A stretch of 64,000 nucleotides of DNA from Nocardia cyriacigeorgica. Its GTDB lineage: Bacteria > Actinomycetota > Actinomycetes > Mycobacteriales > Mycobacteriaceae. Below, one piece after another: positions 47,374 to 56,432 of the stretch; the stretch's first letter is position 1, and every line of letters begins with the position of its first letter. The stretch is taken from positions 62,001 to 126,000 of the forward strand of contig NZ_JAAGUY010000008.1 of assembly GCF_010868145.1 (NCBI RefSeq), in the 5' to 3' direction. The notes under the pieces are model-generated. The model was not told the DNA's origin. It saw only the letters and a program-made list of their open reading frames with translations, and did not search any database. The position numbers were made by a program, and so were the translations under genes.

Positions 47374-49164
47374 ATGTCCAACCTGATCAACCTCGAACAG
47401 GTCAGCAAGAGTTTCGGCATCAAGCCGCTGCTCGACGACGTCTCACTCGGTGTGCACGCGGGCGAGCGCATCGGTGTCGTCGGCCTCAACGGTGGCGGTA
47501 AGACCACTCTGCTCGAGGTGTTGACCGGCATCGAGGAGCCCGACAGTGGCCGGGTCAGCCGGGTCGGCGGGTTGCGCATGGCCGTGGTCACCCAGCGCGG
47601 TGTGCTGCCCGACGGTGCGACCGTCGGGTCGGTGGTGCTGGCCGGGTTGGCCGATGACGCCATGACCGACTCGGTCGCCGAACACGAATGGGCCGCCAAC
47701 CCGCGCATCCGCTCGGTAATGGAGGGCATCGGCATCGCCGACCTCGGCCTGGACACGGTGGTCACCAATCTTTCCGGTGGTGAACGCCGCCGGGTGGCGC
47801 TGGCCGCGGCATTGGTGCGTGAGCTGGACCTGCTGGTGCTCGACGAGCCGACCAACCACCTCGACGTCGAGGGGGTTCGCTGGCTGGCCGACCATCTGTT
47901 GACCCGGCGCAGCGCTCTGGTCGTTGTCACCCACGATCGCTGGTTCCTCGACACCGTCGCCACGCAGACCTGGGAGGTCGTCGGCGGCAAGGTGGAGAGC
48001 TATGAGGGCGGCTACGGCGACTGGATCTTCGCCCGCGCCGAACGCGCCAGGCAGGCCGACGCCTCCGAGGCGCGCCGCCGCAATCTGGCGCGCAAGGAAC
48101 TGGCCTGGTTGCGGCGGGGCCCGCAGGCCCGCACCTCCAAGCCGCGCTACCGGGTGGAGGCGGCGGAGGCACTCATCGCCGACGTGCCGCCACCGCGCGA
48201 CAGCGTCTCGCTCAGCGCCTTCGCCCGCAAACGTCTCGGCCGCGTGGTGATCGAACTCGAAGACACCACCCTCACCACTCCGGACGGCCGCGAACTGGTG
48301 CACGATCTGACCTGGCGGCTCGCGCCGGGTGAGCGGGTCGGTCTGGTCGGAGTGAACGGTTCAGGGAAGACCACGCTGCTGCGCGCCCTCGCCGGCGACG
48401 CGGAGCCTGCCGCGGGCAAGCGGATCCAGGGCCAGACCGTCCAGATCGGCTGGCTGCGTCAGGAACTCGACGATCTGCCGACCGATATGCGAGTGCTCGA
48501 AGCCGTGCAGCAGATCGCGATGCGGATCATGTTGGGCGAGAAGGAGATATCGGCCGGTCAGCTGGCCGAACGACTCGGGTTCACCCCGGCGAGGCAGCGC
48601 ACACCGGTCGGCGATCTGTCCGGTGGTGAGCGTCGCCGTTTGCAGCTCACCCGGATCCTGATGTCGGAACCGAACGTGCTGCTGCTCGACGAGCCGACCA
48701 ACGACCTGGATATCGACACCCTGCAGCAACTGGAAGATCTGCTCGACAACTGGGCGGGCACGCTGGTTGTCATCAGTCACGACCGCTACCTGATCGAACG
48801 CATCTGTGATTCCACCTGGGCGCTGTTCGGCGATGGCAAGCTGACCAACCTGCCCGGCGGTATCGAGGAGTACCTGACCCGCCGTGAAGCCCAACAGGGC
48901 CGCCCGACCGGAGGCGCCAAACCCGCCGAGAGTGCCGCCCCGGTGACCGATTCGGCCGCCTACCGCGCCGCGCGCAAGGAACTGGCCAAGCTGGAACGCA
49001 CCATCGACAAGCTCAGCGAACGGGAGCAGAAGCTACACGCGGCCCTGGCCGATGCCGCCACCGACCCGGACAAGCTCCTCACCCTTGGCGCAGAGCTGAA
49101 ACAGGTGCTGGCGGAGAAGGATACGGCCGAAGAGCGCTGGATGGAGCTGGCCGAGGACGCCTAG
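47374..49164 (+). CDS. ABC-F family duplicated ATPase
   Basis: 596 aa from ATG 47374, with GGAAAGG upstream. Two ATPase cassettes: Walker A GLNGGGKTTLLEVLTG and GVNGSGKTTLLRALAG; signatures NLSGGERRRVALA and DLSGGERRRLQLT; Walker B LLVLDEPTNHLD and VLLLDEPTNDLD. No membrane domain. A C-terminal coiled coil (YRAARKELAKLERTIDKLSE) follows. ABC-F proteins act on the ribosome, in translation rescue or antibiotic target protection. The substrate class cannot be told from sequence alone. The stop overlaps the convergent Abi-alpha gene by 4 bp. Confidence 0.93.
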   Translation: MSNLINLEQVSKSFGIKPLLDDVSLGVHAGERIGVVGLNGGGKTTLLEVLTGIEEPDSGRVSRVGGLRMAVVTQRGVLPDGATVGSVVLAGLADDAMTDSVAEHEWAANPRIRSVMEGIGIADLGLDTVVTNLSGGERRRVALAAALVRELDLLVLDEPTNHLDVEGVRWLADHLLTRRSALVVVTHDRWFLDTVATQTWEVVGGKVESYEGGYGDWIFARAERARQADASEARRRNLARKELAWLRRGPQARTSKPRYRVEAAEALIADVPPPRDSVSLSAFARKRLGRVVIELEDTTLTTPDGRELVHDLTWRLAPGERVGLVGVNGSGKTTLLRALAGDAEPAAGKRIQGQTVQIGWLRQELDDLPTDMRVLEAVQQIAMRIMLGEKEISAGQLAERLGFTPARQRTPVGDLSGGERRRLQLTRILMSEPNVLLLDEPTNDLDIDTLQQLEDLLDNWAGTLVVISHDRYLIERICDSTWALFGDGKLTNLPGGIEEYLTRREAQQGRPTGGAKPAESAAPVTDSAAYRAARKELAKLERTIDKLSEREQKLHAALADAATDPDKLLTLGAELKQVLAEKDTAEERWMELAEDA

Positions 49165-50081
49165 CTCGTCTCGGCCGTTGGCCCTTCGTGCAATACGACG
49201 GGCAGGCAGGTCTGCACGAACTCTTCGCCGAAGCCGGTGAGGGTGATGCTGCGGTAGGACACCTTGGTGCCGAATCCGGAGCGCTTCAACAGGTCCCGCA
49301 CCGGTGATTGCGCCTCGAGCAGCTGGTAGCGGTTCGGGTTGCCGACCGGTTCCTTCGCCAGCTCGACCAGGCCGAGTCTGCGCAGGTTCGTCAGGTAGTG
49401 CTGGATGCGGTTGGGGAAACGCAGCCCGGCGTGCTCGCCGAGGAGGGTGAGCCCGGATTCCTGCCGCAGGCCGAGCCGGTCGGCGCCGAGGCGGGAGAGC
49501 CTGCCGCCGTGTACCTCGATCGAGGGCTGGGGGCCGTCCATACGCAGGTAGCGCAGGATGCGCGCCTCGTCGGGGGTGATCTCGGCGAGGATGTTCGCGA
49601 AGGCGGGGTGCCCGTCGTCGCCTGCGTGCGTGCTCGCCGACAACCGGAGCAGCGCGGCGCCCTGCTCCCGCAGTGTGGGCGTGCTGCCGGAGCGCCCGGC
49701 GCCGTCCGTCTCGGAAAGTCCGAGCGCGCGGCGCAATGCGCGACGAACTTCGGCCTCGGCTTCGGCCCTGATCTCGGCGGGCGGCACGCCCGCGGCGCTG
49801 CGCCGGACCACCGTCCCGGTCACGTCGAGCACGGTGCCGACGCCCCAGCCTGCCGCACCCGTCACCGTCGACCACGCCACCCGCACGACACCGGTGGCGG
49901 TGCGGACAGTGGTGATGGGGCCTTGTAGGGGATGGGCGCGCACAGCGGGTACCGCGGGCGCGGATTCATGCTCGAACAGGCGCGCGACCTCGGTGGATGC
50001 CGCCGCATCTGCGGTGTCCGGCTCGTTGTCGTCGCCGGAATCCGAGGACGCCGCCGATTCCGTCGAGTCGGTTACAGCCAT
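49161..50081 (-). CDS. Abi-alpha family protein (DUF4393) 1
   Basis: 306 aa from ATG 50081. N-terminal acidic, low-complexity tail, then a helical domain (RALRRALGLSE) and the conserved segment ILAEITPDEARILRYLRMDG with PQPSIEV, followed by LRFPNRIQHYLTNLRRLGLV and TLTGFGEEFVQTCLP. The family is named for abortive-infection proteins, but chromosomal actinobacterial members are mostly uncharacterised. Its start overlaps the end of the DUF445 gene by 10 bp, so they form one unit. A longer start at 50168 falls inside that gene. Confidence 0.8.
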   Translation of the reverse strand: MAVTDSTESAASSDSGDDNEPDTADAAASTEVARLFEHESAPAVPAVRAHPLQGPITTVRTATGVVRVAWSTVTGAAGWGVGTVLDVTGTVVRRSAAGVPPAEIRAEAEAEVRRALRRALGLSETDGAGRSGSTPTLREQGAALLRLSASTHAGDDGHPAFANILAEITPDEARILRYLRMDGPQPSIEVHGGRLSRLGADRLGLRQESGLTLLGEHAGLRFPNRIQHYLTNLRRLGLVELAKEPVGNPNRYQLLEAQSPVRDLLKRSGFGTKVSYRSITLTGFGEEFVQTCLPVVLHEGPTAETS

Positions 50082-51394
50082 GTAGTCGCCACTCCTGTTC
50101 CGAAGATCAGGATGTGAGCGTATCCGGCGAAGAGCCCGAGCACACCGCCATGGACGAAAAGTAACCATTCGTCCTGTTTGATGGCCGATCGCAGCATTTC
50201 CACGAAGTCGGTCGGGGACAGGACCGACATTTGTTTGGCAATGTAGTCGTTGATCTGCTTGCCCTGGCGGATGTTGAAGTCAGGGTCGGCGAAGGCGATC
50301 GGGGCGATGGACATGGCCTCGGTGGTCAGCGTCGACTGCAGGGCGTTGTACTCGCGGCTGCCGAGCACGAACTTCACCGCGCCGCGGGCCGGGCCGAGCG
50401 CGCGGTCGGCAGCGGGGCGCAGGGTGTCCTCCAGCATCTGCATGGTGCGGTCCGAGCGCGGGCCGTTCAACAGTTCGTCACCGATATTCGCGACGGTCAC
50501 CACCTGCCCGGACACCAATTCGGCGTAGCCTGCGGTGATTTCGGGCTGCCGCTTGATCAGCAAACCCTGCCGCCACGGGCACCACCATTTCGGCTCGGCG
50601 GGCGCGAAGATCATATTGATACCGACCCAGTTCACCACCCAGCCGATGATCACACCGCCGATGGGCAGCACGGCGAGCGTCGGCCAGCCGGTCAGATGCA
50701 AAATCGCGACGAGCACCGCACCCATCGGGGCGCCGAAGTAGAAACCGAAGTTCTGCATGAACCGCAGTTCTTTGGCGCCGAGCACCTGGAACAACTGGTT
50801 GAGCAATTGGGGACGAGCCTGGAAATAGCGGATGACCATTTGCTTGACGTCGAGCAGTTGATCGATGTTCGCGCCGAGTTCCTGAGTGAGTTCGCGCAGG
50901 ATATCCGGCAACTGGGCGCGCACCCGGTCGTGCACCATGTCACGGACCTGGGTGGGCAGGTTGTACCAGAGCTGCGGGTGTTCGCGACGCAGGATCTCCT
51001 CGACGATGTCGTGGATCTGATCGTCGGCGATGCTGGCCAGATGTTCGGCCAGCGCGTCGGGTTCGAGCTCACGATAGAAATCGGCGACGCTGCCCAGTTT
51101 CGACAAACCCTTGTCGACGGCGATGCTCGCCATTTTGTCCGCACGCGAGGGCACGATGCCCTGCCAGCCCATGCGCCCGTCGTAGCTCAGCAGCGGCAAT
51201 ACCTGAATTCGCTTGGGCAGGAATGGATACAGCGCGCGTAAGCCGGGAACGTGGATGCCGTGGAAGCCGATCGGCCGAAACAGCATCAGGACACCGGTCC
51301 AGTTGGTGATGTATCCGATGACGCCTGTGAAAAGAGGAATTGTCAGAAGTTCCAGGAGGATCGTCGGATGAACCCCGAACACACTCTCTAACAC
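50072..51394 (-). CDS. DUF445 membrane protein
   Basis: 440 aa. It has an N-terminal helix LLELLTIPLFTGVIGYITNW, then the P-I-G-F-H-G loop, a long amphipathic helical domain, a second pair of membrane helices (LPIGGVIIGWVVNWVGINMI) and a third at the C-terminus (LFVHGGVLGLFAGYAHILIF). This is the DUF445 layout; members are envelope proteins of unknown role. Coupled to Abi-alpha 1 by a 10-bp overlap. The next gene on the other strand is a second Abi-alpha protein. Confidence 0.88.
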   Translation of the reverse strand: MLESVFGVHPTILLELLTIPLFTGVIGYITNWTGVLMLFRPIGFHGIHVPGLRALYPFLPKRIQVLPLLSYDGRMGWQGIVPSRADKMASIAVDKGLSKLGSVADFYRELEPDALAEHLASIADDQIHDIVEEILRREHPQLWYNLPTQVRDMVHDRVRAQLPDILRELTQELGANIDQLLDVKQMVIRYFQARPQLLNQLFQVLGAKELRFMQNFGFYFGAPMGAVLVAILHLTGWPTLAVLPIGGVIIGWVVNWVGINMIFAPAEPKWWCPWRQGLLIKRQPEITAGYAELVSGQVVTVANIGDELLNGPRSDRTMQMLEDTLRPAADRALGPARGAVKFVLGSREYNALQSTLTTEAMSIAPIAFADPDFNIRQGKQINDYIAKQMSVLSPTDFVEMLRSAIKQDEWLLFVHGGVLGLFAGYAHILIFGTGVATTWL

Positions 51395-51669
51395 GACACC
51401 CTCCTGCCGATACCCGGTGATCGCCGCCTCACCGGCAACTCAAATTAGCACCCCGTCGGCAGCAGGACCCTATGTGACGTGCGGCGCCGACTCCAAGCTC
51501 GAGTGCGCCGCACCACAGGTGGTGTCTGAGACGTTTACCACAGTGTCCGGCTGCGATGCCGTGGTTCTACGCGCGGATGGGGACAATGACCACCACCACA
51601 TCTGATCGTGACTCGTGGGTAATAATCTGTGAGCGGATTCGTTCACCTGGCGATACATCGGAGTGCGAC

Positions 51670-52545
51670 GTGGCAGACGACAGGACCGGACAGGACGTGG
51701 CCCGGGCCGGTTCCCGTGCTGTGGAACGCAGCTCGGATGTCGAACAGCGACAGATCAGCAATGAGGCCCGGCTGATTCGCGGCGTGTTCCGTGCCGCCGG
51801 GCTGGCGGCGGGCACGGTGGTGCGCGGCGGTCAGTGGGCGGTCGAGACCTCCTATGAGATGACGAGGGAGATCACTCAGGCCGCGCTCGATGGCGAGTCC
51901 TCGGCGGAGATCGCCGAACGTACCGGCAATGCGCTGCGGTCGATCGCGCGCAGCGCGCTCGGCGTCACCGAGGGGTCGGTGCGCGAGATCGTCAGCTATG
52001 TCCCCACCCAGCAGAGCACCGGTCAGCAGGCCATTCCGATGGCTTCCTACCTGCGCTCGGCCAATGTCGACGAGCTGCGCAGGCGTGGTGACGCGCTGCT
52101 GGCCCGGTCGGCCGATGTCTACTTCACCGAGGACGTGCACCCGGCCTACGACCGCATCCTCGACGAACTCGCCCCCGATGAGGCGCGCATCCTGCGCTTC
52201 ATGGCGCTCAACGGCCCGCAGCCCTCGGTGGACGTGCGGACGAACCGACCGCTCGGTATTGGCTCGGAGCTGGTCTCGGGTGACCTGACCTCGGTGCCCG
52301 AACAGGCCGGTGTGCGCTACCCGGACCGCGCCCGCTCGTATCTGATCAACCTCAATCGGCTCGGCCTGACGCTGACCTCCGACGATCCGGTGGTGCTGAG
52401 CCGCTACATGGTGCTCGAGGTGCAGCCAGTGGTGGAGGCGGCGCTGAAGAAGGCGGGCCGCGCGCCCAAAATCGTGCGCAAGAGTCTGCGACTCACCGAG
52501 TTCGGCGAGGACTTCTGCCGCACCTGCTTCACCATCGGCGGCTGA
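51670..52545 (+). CDS. Abi-alpha family protein (DUF4393) 2
   Basis: 291 aa from GTG 51670 with GGAG seven bases upstream; an ATG at 51556 is less likely. It has the same core as the first copy: ILDELAPDEARILRFMALNG with PQPSVDV, then VRYPDRARSYLINLNRLGLT and LRLTEFGEDFCRTCFTIGG. A glycine/alanine-rich segment (GVFRAAGLAAGTVVRGGQW) lies near the N-terminus. It is divergent from the DUF445 gene, so the three genes form one locus with two paralogues. Confidence 0.8.
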   Translation: MADDRTGQDVARAGSRAVERSSDVEQRQISNEARLIRGVFRAAGLAAGTVVRGGQWAVETSYEMTREITQAALDGESSAEIAERTGNALRSIARSALGVTEGSVREIVSYVPTQQSTGQQAIPMASYLRSANVDELRRRGDALLARSADVYFTEDVHPAYDRILDELAPDEARILRFMALNGPQPSVDVRTNRPLGIGSELVSGDLTSVPEQAGVRYPDRARSYLINLNRLGLTLTSDDPVVLSRYMVLEVQPVVEAALKKAGRAPKIVRKSLRLTEFGEDFCRTCFTIGG

Positions 52546-52650
52546 AATCGGGTGTTCGCGCACGCCGCCGGGATTCGCTCGGTGATAGCGATCTGATACA
52601 GATCTCACCAATAGTGCGGTATGCCGGTGTGCTGGTGGGATCGTTGAGGT

Positions 52651-53271
52651 ATGGACCAGGACGAGGAGCGTAGGGACTCCGAGTCGGGCGCAGAGCCGGC
52701 ACCGGTGGGCCGGGTTCTGTTCGGGCGGATGCCGGAGCCGCCACAGGTGCCGGTGCCGGAGGACGGCGCGCGCGACGACGTGTCCGATATCTGCCGATTG
52801 AAGTACCGATACCTGCGCACGCTGGACACCAAACTGTGGGACGAGTTCGCCGACACCATGGTCGCGGAGGCGACGGCCACCTACAGCGAGTACCTGCAAT
52901 TCGAGTCCCGCGAGGCATTCATCGCGTTCATGCGCAATACGCTCGGGCCGCATGTCATCACCGAACACCGCTGCGATCACCCCGAGATCGATATCGACGG
53001 CGATACGGCCACGGGCACCTGGTATCTGGCCGATACGGTGCTCATTCCGGAGCACAACATGCTGTTGCGCGGTGCAGCCTTCTACTCCGACCGTTATATC
53101 CGCTGCGACGACGGGCACTGGAGAATCTCGCACACCGGCTACGAACGCACTTATGAAGTGGTGCTCTCGCTCAGCGACCTGCCGAGCCTGCGGCTGACCT
53201 CCAGCCGGTGGGGTCTGATCGCCAGGGACTCCGGGCTCGAATCGGTGGAACGCGAGCCGGAGGCGGGCTGA
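52651..53271 (+). CDS. NTF2-like (SnoaL-like) protein
   Basis: 206 aa. A disordered, acidic N-terminal 45 residues precede an NTF2-fold domain: DVSDICRLKYRYLRTLDTKL, ATATYSEYLQFESREAFIAF, VITEHRCDHPEIDIDGDTAT and HWRISHTGYERTYEVV. This fold hosts small dehydratases and isomerases. Tyr and His residues typical of bile-acid-dehydratase-like members are present, but no substrate can be assigned. It ends 10 bp before the convergent prfC end. Confidence 0.8.
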   Translation: MDQDEERRDSESGAEPAPVGRVLFGRMPEPPQVPVPEDGARDDVSDICRLKYRYLRTLDTKLWDEFADTMVAEATATYSEYLQFESREAFIAFMRNTLGPHVITEHRCDHPEIDIDGDTATGTWYLADTVLIPEHNMLLRGAAFYSDRYIRCDDGHWRISHTGYERTYEVVLSLSDLPSLRLTSSRWGLIARDSGLESVEREPEAG

Positions 53272-53281
53272 ACCGGCCGAG

Positions 53282-54922
53282 TCAGTCGGCGGTGGCCACG
53301 AGCGGTTCCAGGGTCAGTGCCGGATGCTCCTTCTCGATGTACTGCAGCCGCCACTTGTCGCTGAACAACGCGAGTAGCGCGCCGTCGCTGCGGGTGAACA
53401 CCTCGACCCCGCGCTGGCGTCCGAGTTCATCGGCCGAGGCGGCATCGGTGCGCCGGGCCAGCGTGTACGGCAGATGATCCATCTGCGTCTCGACGTTGTA
53501 TTCGGCCTGCATACGGGCGGTGACCACCTCGAACTGCATCGGGCCGACCGCCGCGAGCACAGGGGAGGCGTCGCCGCGTGCCTCGTTGCGAAGAACCTGC
53601 ACGACGCCCTCGGAGTCGAGCTGGTCGATCGCCTTGCGGAACTGCTTGTACTTGCCCGCGCTCTGGGCCCGCAGCACCGCGAAATGTTCCGGCGCGAAGG
53701 ACGGGATGGGCGGGAACTCCACCTTCTTGTCCACGAACAGGGTGTGCCCCGGCGCCAGCGCGGTGGCGTTCACCAGGCCGACCACATCGCCGGGATAGGC
53801 GGTGTCGACGGTGGCGCGTTCCCGGCCGAACACCGTGAGCGCGTATTTCGTCGCGAACGGACGTCCGGTCTGGGCATGGGTGACGACCATGCCCCGCTCG
53901 AACTCGCCGGACACGATCCGCATGAAGGCCAGCCGGTCGCGGTGGGCGGTATCCATGCCAGCCTGCACCTTGAACACCACCGCGCTGAACGGGTCGGTCG
54001 TCGCGCGCTCGCCACCATCGACATCACGACGTCCGGCAGGCGCGGGCGCCAGCGCGACCAGTGTCTCCAGTAGCTGGCGCACTCCGAAGTTCAGCATGGC
54101 CGATGCGTAGATGACCGGGGAGGTCTGCCCGGCGAGGAACAATTCCTGATCGTGGTCCTGGCCGGTGGCCGAGAGCAGTTCGCTCTCCTCGGCGGCGGTA
54201 TTCCACGCCTCGCCTTCGCGCGCCTCGGCCGATTCCGGGCTCAGCGATTCTTCCGGCGCGATGGTTGCGCCGCCGGCGGTGCGGGTGAAGTGGATGTATT
54301 CGACGGCCTCGCCGTCTGTGCCGCGGCGCAGCAGGCCGCGGAAATCGCCTGCGATGCCGACCGGGAGGAACAACGGGGTCGGGGTCAGGCCGATCCGCTC
54401 GTCGATCTCGTCCAATAGTTCCAGCGGCGCGCGGCCGGGCCGGTCCCATTTGTTGATCACGGTGATGACCGGGATACCGCGGTGACGGCAGACCTGAAAC
54501 AGCTTCAGCGTCTGCGGCTCCAGGCCTTTGGCGGCGTCGATGAGCATGACCGCGGCGTCGACGGCGGTCAGCACGCGATAGGTGTCCTCGGAGAAGTCCG
54601 AGTGGCCGGGGGTATCGACCAGGTTGATCACGTTGTCGATATCGGAGCCGGCGGCGCGGTAGTTGAACTGCAGCGCGGTCGAGCTGACCGAGATGCCGCG
54701 CGCTTTCTCCATCTCCATCCAGTCCGAGACCGTGGACTTGCGGCCCGCCTTACCGTGGATGGCGCCCGCCTCCGAGATCATCCTGGCGTGTAGCGCGAGC
54801 GCCTCGGTGAGCGTCGACTTACCGGCGTCCGGATGTGAGATCACGGCGAAGGTCCGCCGCCTCGACACCTCGGCGGGCAGCCCGCGTGAACCGGACGAGA
54901 CGCCGTCAGTGGAGGCGGTCAA
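53282..54922 (-). CDS. prfC: Peptide chain release factor 3
   Basis: About 546 aa. GTPase motifs: SHPDAGKSTLTEALAL (G1), VDTPGHSDFSEDTYRVL (G3) and VINKWDRPGRAPL (G4). The C-terminal RF3 domain includes VGPMQFEVVTARMQAEYNVE. It recycles RF1/RF2 after termination. I prefer TTG 54922 because GAAAGG lies nine bases upstream of it; TTG 54931 would abut that site. Confidence 0.95.
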   Translation of the reverse strand: MTASTDGVSSGSRGLPAEVSRRRTFAVISHPDAGKSTLTEALALHARMISEAGAIHGKAGRKSTVSDWMEMEKARGISVSSTALQFNYRAAGSDIDNVINLVDTPGHSDFSEDTYRVLTAVDAAVMLIDAAKGLEPQTLKLFQVCRHRGIPVITVINKWDRPGRAPLELLDEIDERIGLTPTPLFLPVGIAGDFRGLLRRGTDGEAVEYIHFTRTAGGATIAPEESLSPESAEAREGEAWNTAAEESELLSATGQDHDQELFLAGQTSPVIYASAMLNFGVRQLLETLVALAPAPAGRRDVDGGERATTDPFSAVVFKVQAGMDTAHRDRLAFMRIVSGEFERGMVVTHAQTGRPFATKYALTVFGRERATVDTAYPGDVVGLVNATALAPGHTLFVDKKVEFPPIPSFAPEHFAVLRAQSAGKYKQFRKAIDQLDSEGVVQVLRNEARGDASPVLAAVGPMQFEVVTARMQAEYNVETQMDHLPYTLARRTDAASADELGRQRGVEVFTRSDGALLALFSDKWRLQYIEKEHPALTLEPLVATAD

Positions 54923-54931
54923 CAGCAGCAA

Positions 54932-55228
54932 CCTTTCGGGGGATGCGAGGATATCGGCAACCGGTCCAGCGTACTGGACCGAAACGAACCCGATTCATCA
55001 TGGCGCTGACCACCCGATTCAAGCTCGACAACGGCGTTGCGCTATGGTGGTCAGGTTGTCTCGGCGAGGGTGACCGCAGACTTTTGCGACACCGTGATCG
55101 ACGCGGCTCGGCTTCCGGCCGTCCTCGTTCTGTCTTCGCCCGACGAGTAGACCAACCGAGCCAGGACTCTCACGTCCCTGGCGCCCACAGTTGACCAGCC
55201 CGGAAGAGCCGTAGGAGTAGATCAGGTC
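54932..55228 (+). other. Upstream region of rplY and prfC
   Basis: Divergent start region of about 300 bp. It holds the prfC ribosome-binding site, the rplY AGGAG near 55211 and no convincing ORF. I saw no tRNA-like sequence and no hairpin strong enough to call. Confidence 0.4.
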
Positions 55229-55834
55229 ATGTCCGACGCCAACCTTCTCGAAGCCGCAGTCCGCACCGAGTTCGGCAAGGGCGCGGCCCGCCGCACCCGT
55301 CGTGACGGCAACGTCCCCGCCGTGCTGTACGGCCACCAGTCCGATCCCCAGCACCTGGCGCTCGACGCCAAGGCGTTCGCGGCGATCCTGCGTGAGCACG
55401 GCACCAACGCGGTGCTCAACCTCGTCATCGAGGGCAAGAAGCAGCTGGCGCTGACCAAGTCGGTCGTCGTGCACCCGATCCGCCGCTACATCGAGCACGC
55501 CGACCTGCTCGTCATCAAGAAGGGCGAGAAGGTCACCGCCGACGTCACCGTCACCATCGTCGGCGACGCGGCCCCCGGCACCCTGGTCACCCAGGACGCC
55601 ACCACCGTCTCCATCGAGGCCGACGCGCTGAACATCCCCGAGACCATCGAGGTCTCGGTCGAGGGTGTCGAGGCCGGCACCCAGATCAACGCCGCCGACC
55701 TGCAGCTGGCCGAGGGCATCACCCTGGCCGTCGACGGCGAGACCCTGATCGTCAACGTTATCGCCGCTCCGGCCGCTGCTGCCGAGGCCGAGGGTGAAGC
55801 CGAAGCCGAAGCCGAGGGCGAGAGCGCCGAATAA
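55229..55834 (+). CDS. rplY: 50S ribosomal protein L25 (general stress protein Ctc type)
   Basis: 201 aa. [20 protein letters not shown] with NVPAVLYG is the 5S-rRNA-binding N-domain, and the C-terminal TL5/Ctc domain follows ([20 protein letters not shown] onwards). The tail is Ala/Glu-rich ([15 protein letters not shown]). The long two-domain form is the actinobacterial type. Directly upstream of pth, 22 bp apart, as in related genomes. Confidence 0.96.
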   Translation: MSDANLLEAAVRTEFGKGAARRTRRDGNVPAVLYGHQSDPQHLALDAKAFAAILREHGTNAVLNLVIEGKKQLALTKSVVVHPIRRYIEHADLLVIKKGEKVTADVTVTIVGDAAPGTLVTQDATTVSIEADALNIPETIEVSVEGVEAGTQINAADLQLAEGITLAVDGETLIVNVIAAPAAAAEAEGEAEAEAEGESAE

Positions 55835-55856
55835 GAATCGCGAATCGGTTGTCTCG

Positions 55857-56432
55857 ATGACCGAATCCACGCCAGCGCTCGTCGTCGGCCTCGGTAACCC
55901 GGGCGCCGAATACGAGCGCACCAGGCACAACGTGGGGTTTCTGGTCGCCGACGTGCTCGCCGAGCGCGTCGGCGGCCGTTTCAGTGTGCACAAGAAGTCC
56001 GGCGCCGATCTGCTGACGGCCCGGCTCGACGGCCGTCAGGTCCTGATCGCCAAACCTCGCACCTACATGAATCTGTCCGGCCGCCCGGTGGCCGCGCTGG
56101 CTCGCTTCTTCTCCGTGCCCGCGACCGAGGTGATCGTCGTGCACGACGAACTCGATCTGCCCTTCGGCGCGATCAAGCTCAAACGCGGCGGTGGAGAAGG
56201 CGGGCACAACGGCCTGCGTTCGGTGTCTCAGGCACTGACCACCAAGGACTATTTGCGCACCCGCATCGGCATCGGCCGCCCGCCGGGCAGGCAGGATCCG
56301 GCGGACTATGTGCTCAAGCCGTTCTCCGCGCCGGAGCGCAAGGACGTCCCGGTCCTGGTCGAGCAGGCGGCCGATGCCGTGGAGCTACTGTTGCGAGTCG
56401 GGCTGGAAACCGCGCAGAACCAGCTGCATTAG
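55857..56432 (+). CDS. pth: Peptidyl-tRNA hydrolase
   Basis: 191 aa from ATG 55857. Signatures [20 protein letters not shown] with the catalytic His, [21 protein letters not shown] and [15 protein letters not shown]. It frees tRNA from peptidyl-tRNA that has dropped off the ribosome. Its stop overlaps the stop of the convergent acyl-AMP ligase by 4 bp, a very tight arrangement. Confidence 0.97.
   Translation: MTESTPALVVGLGNPGAEYERTRHNVGFLVADVLAERVGGRFSVHKKSGADLLTARLDGRQVLIAKPRTYMNLSGRPVAALARFFSVPATEVIVVHDELDLPFGAIKLKRGGGEGGHNGLRSVSQALTTKDYLRTRIGIGRPPGRQDPADYVLKPFSAPERKDVPVLVEQAADAVELLLRVGLETAQNQLH

Noticed and set aside
51643..53133. 496-codon minus-strand ORF
   Set aside because: Antisense to Abi-alpha 2 and the NTF2-like protein, which both have conserved domains.
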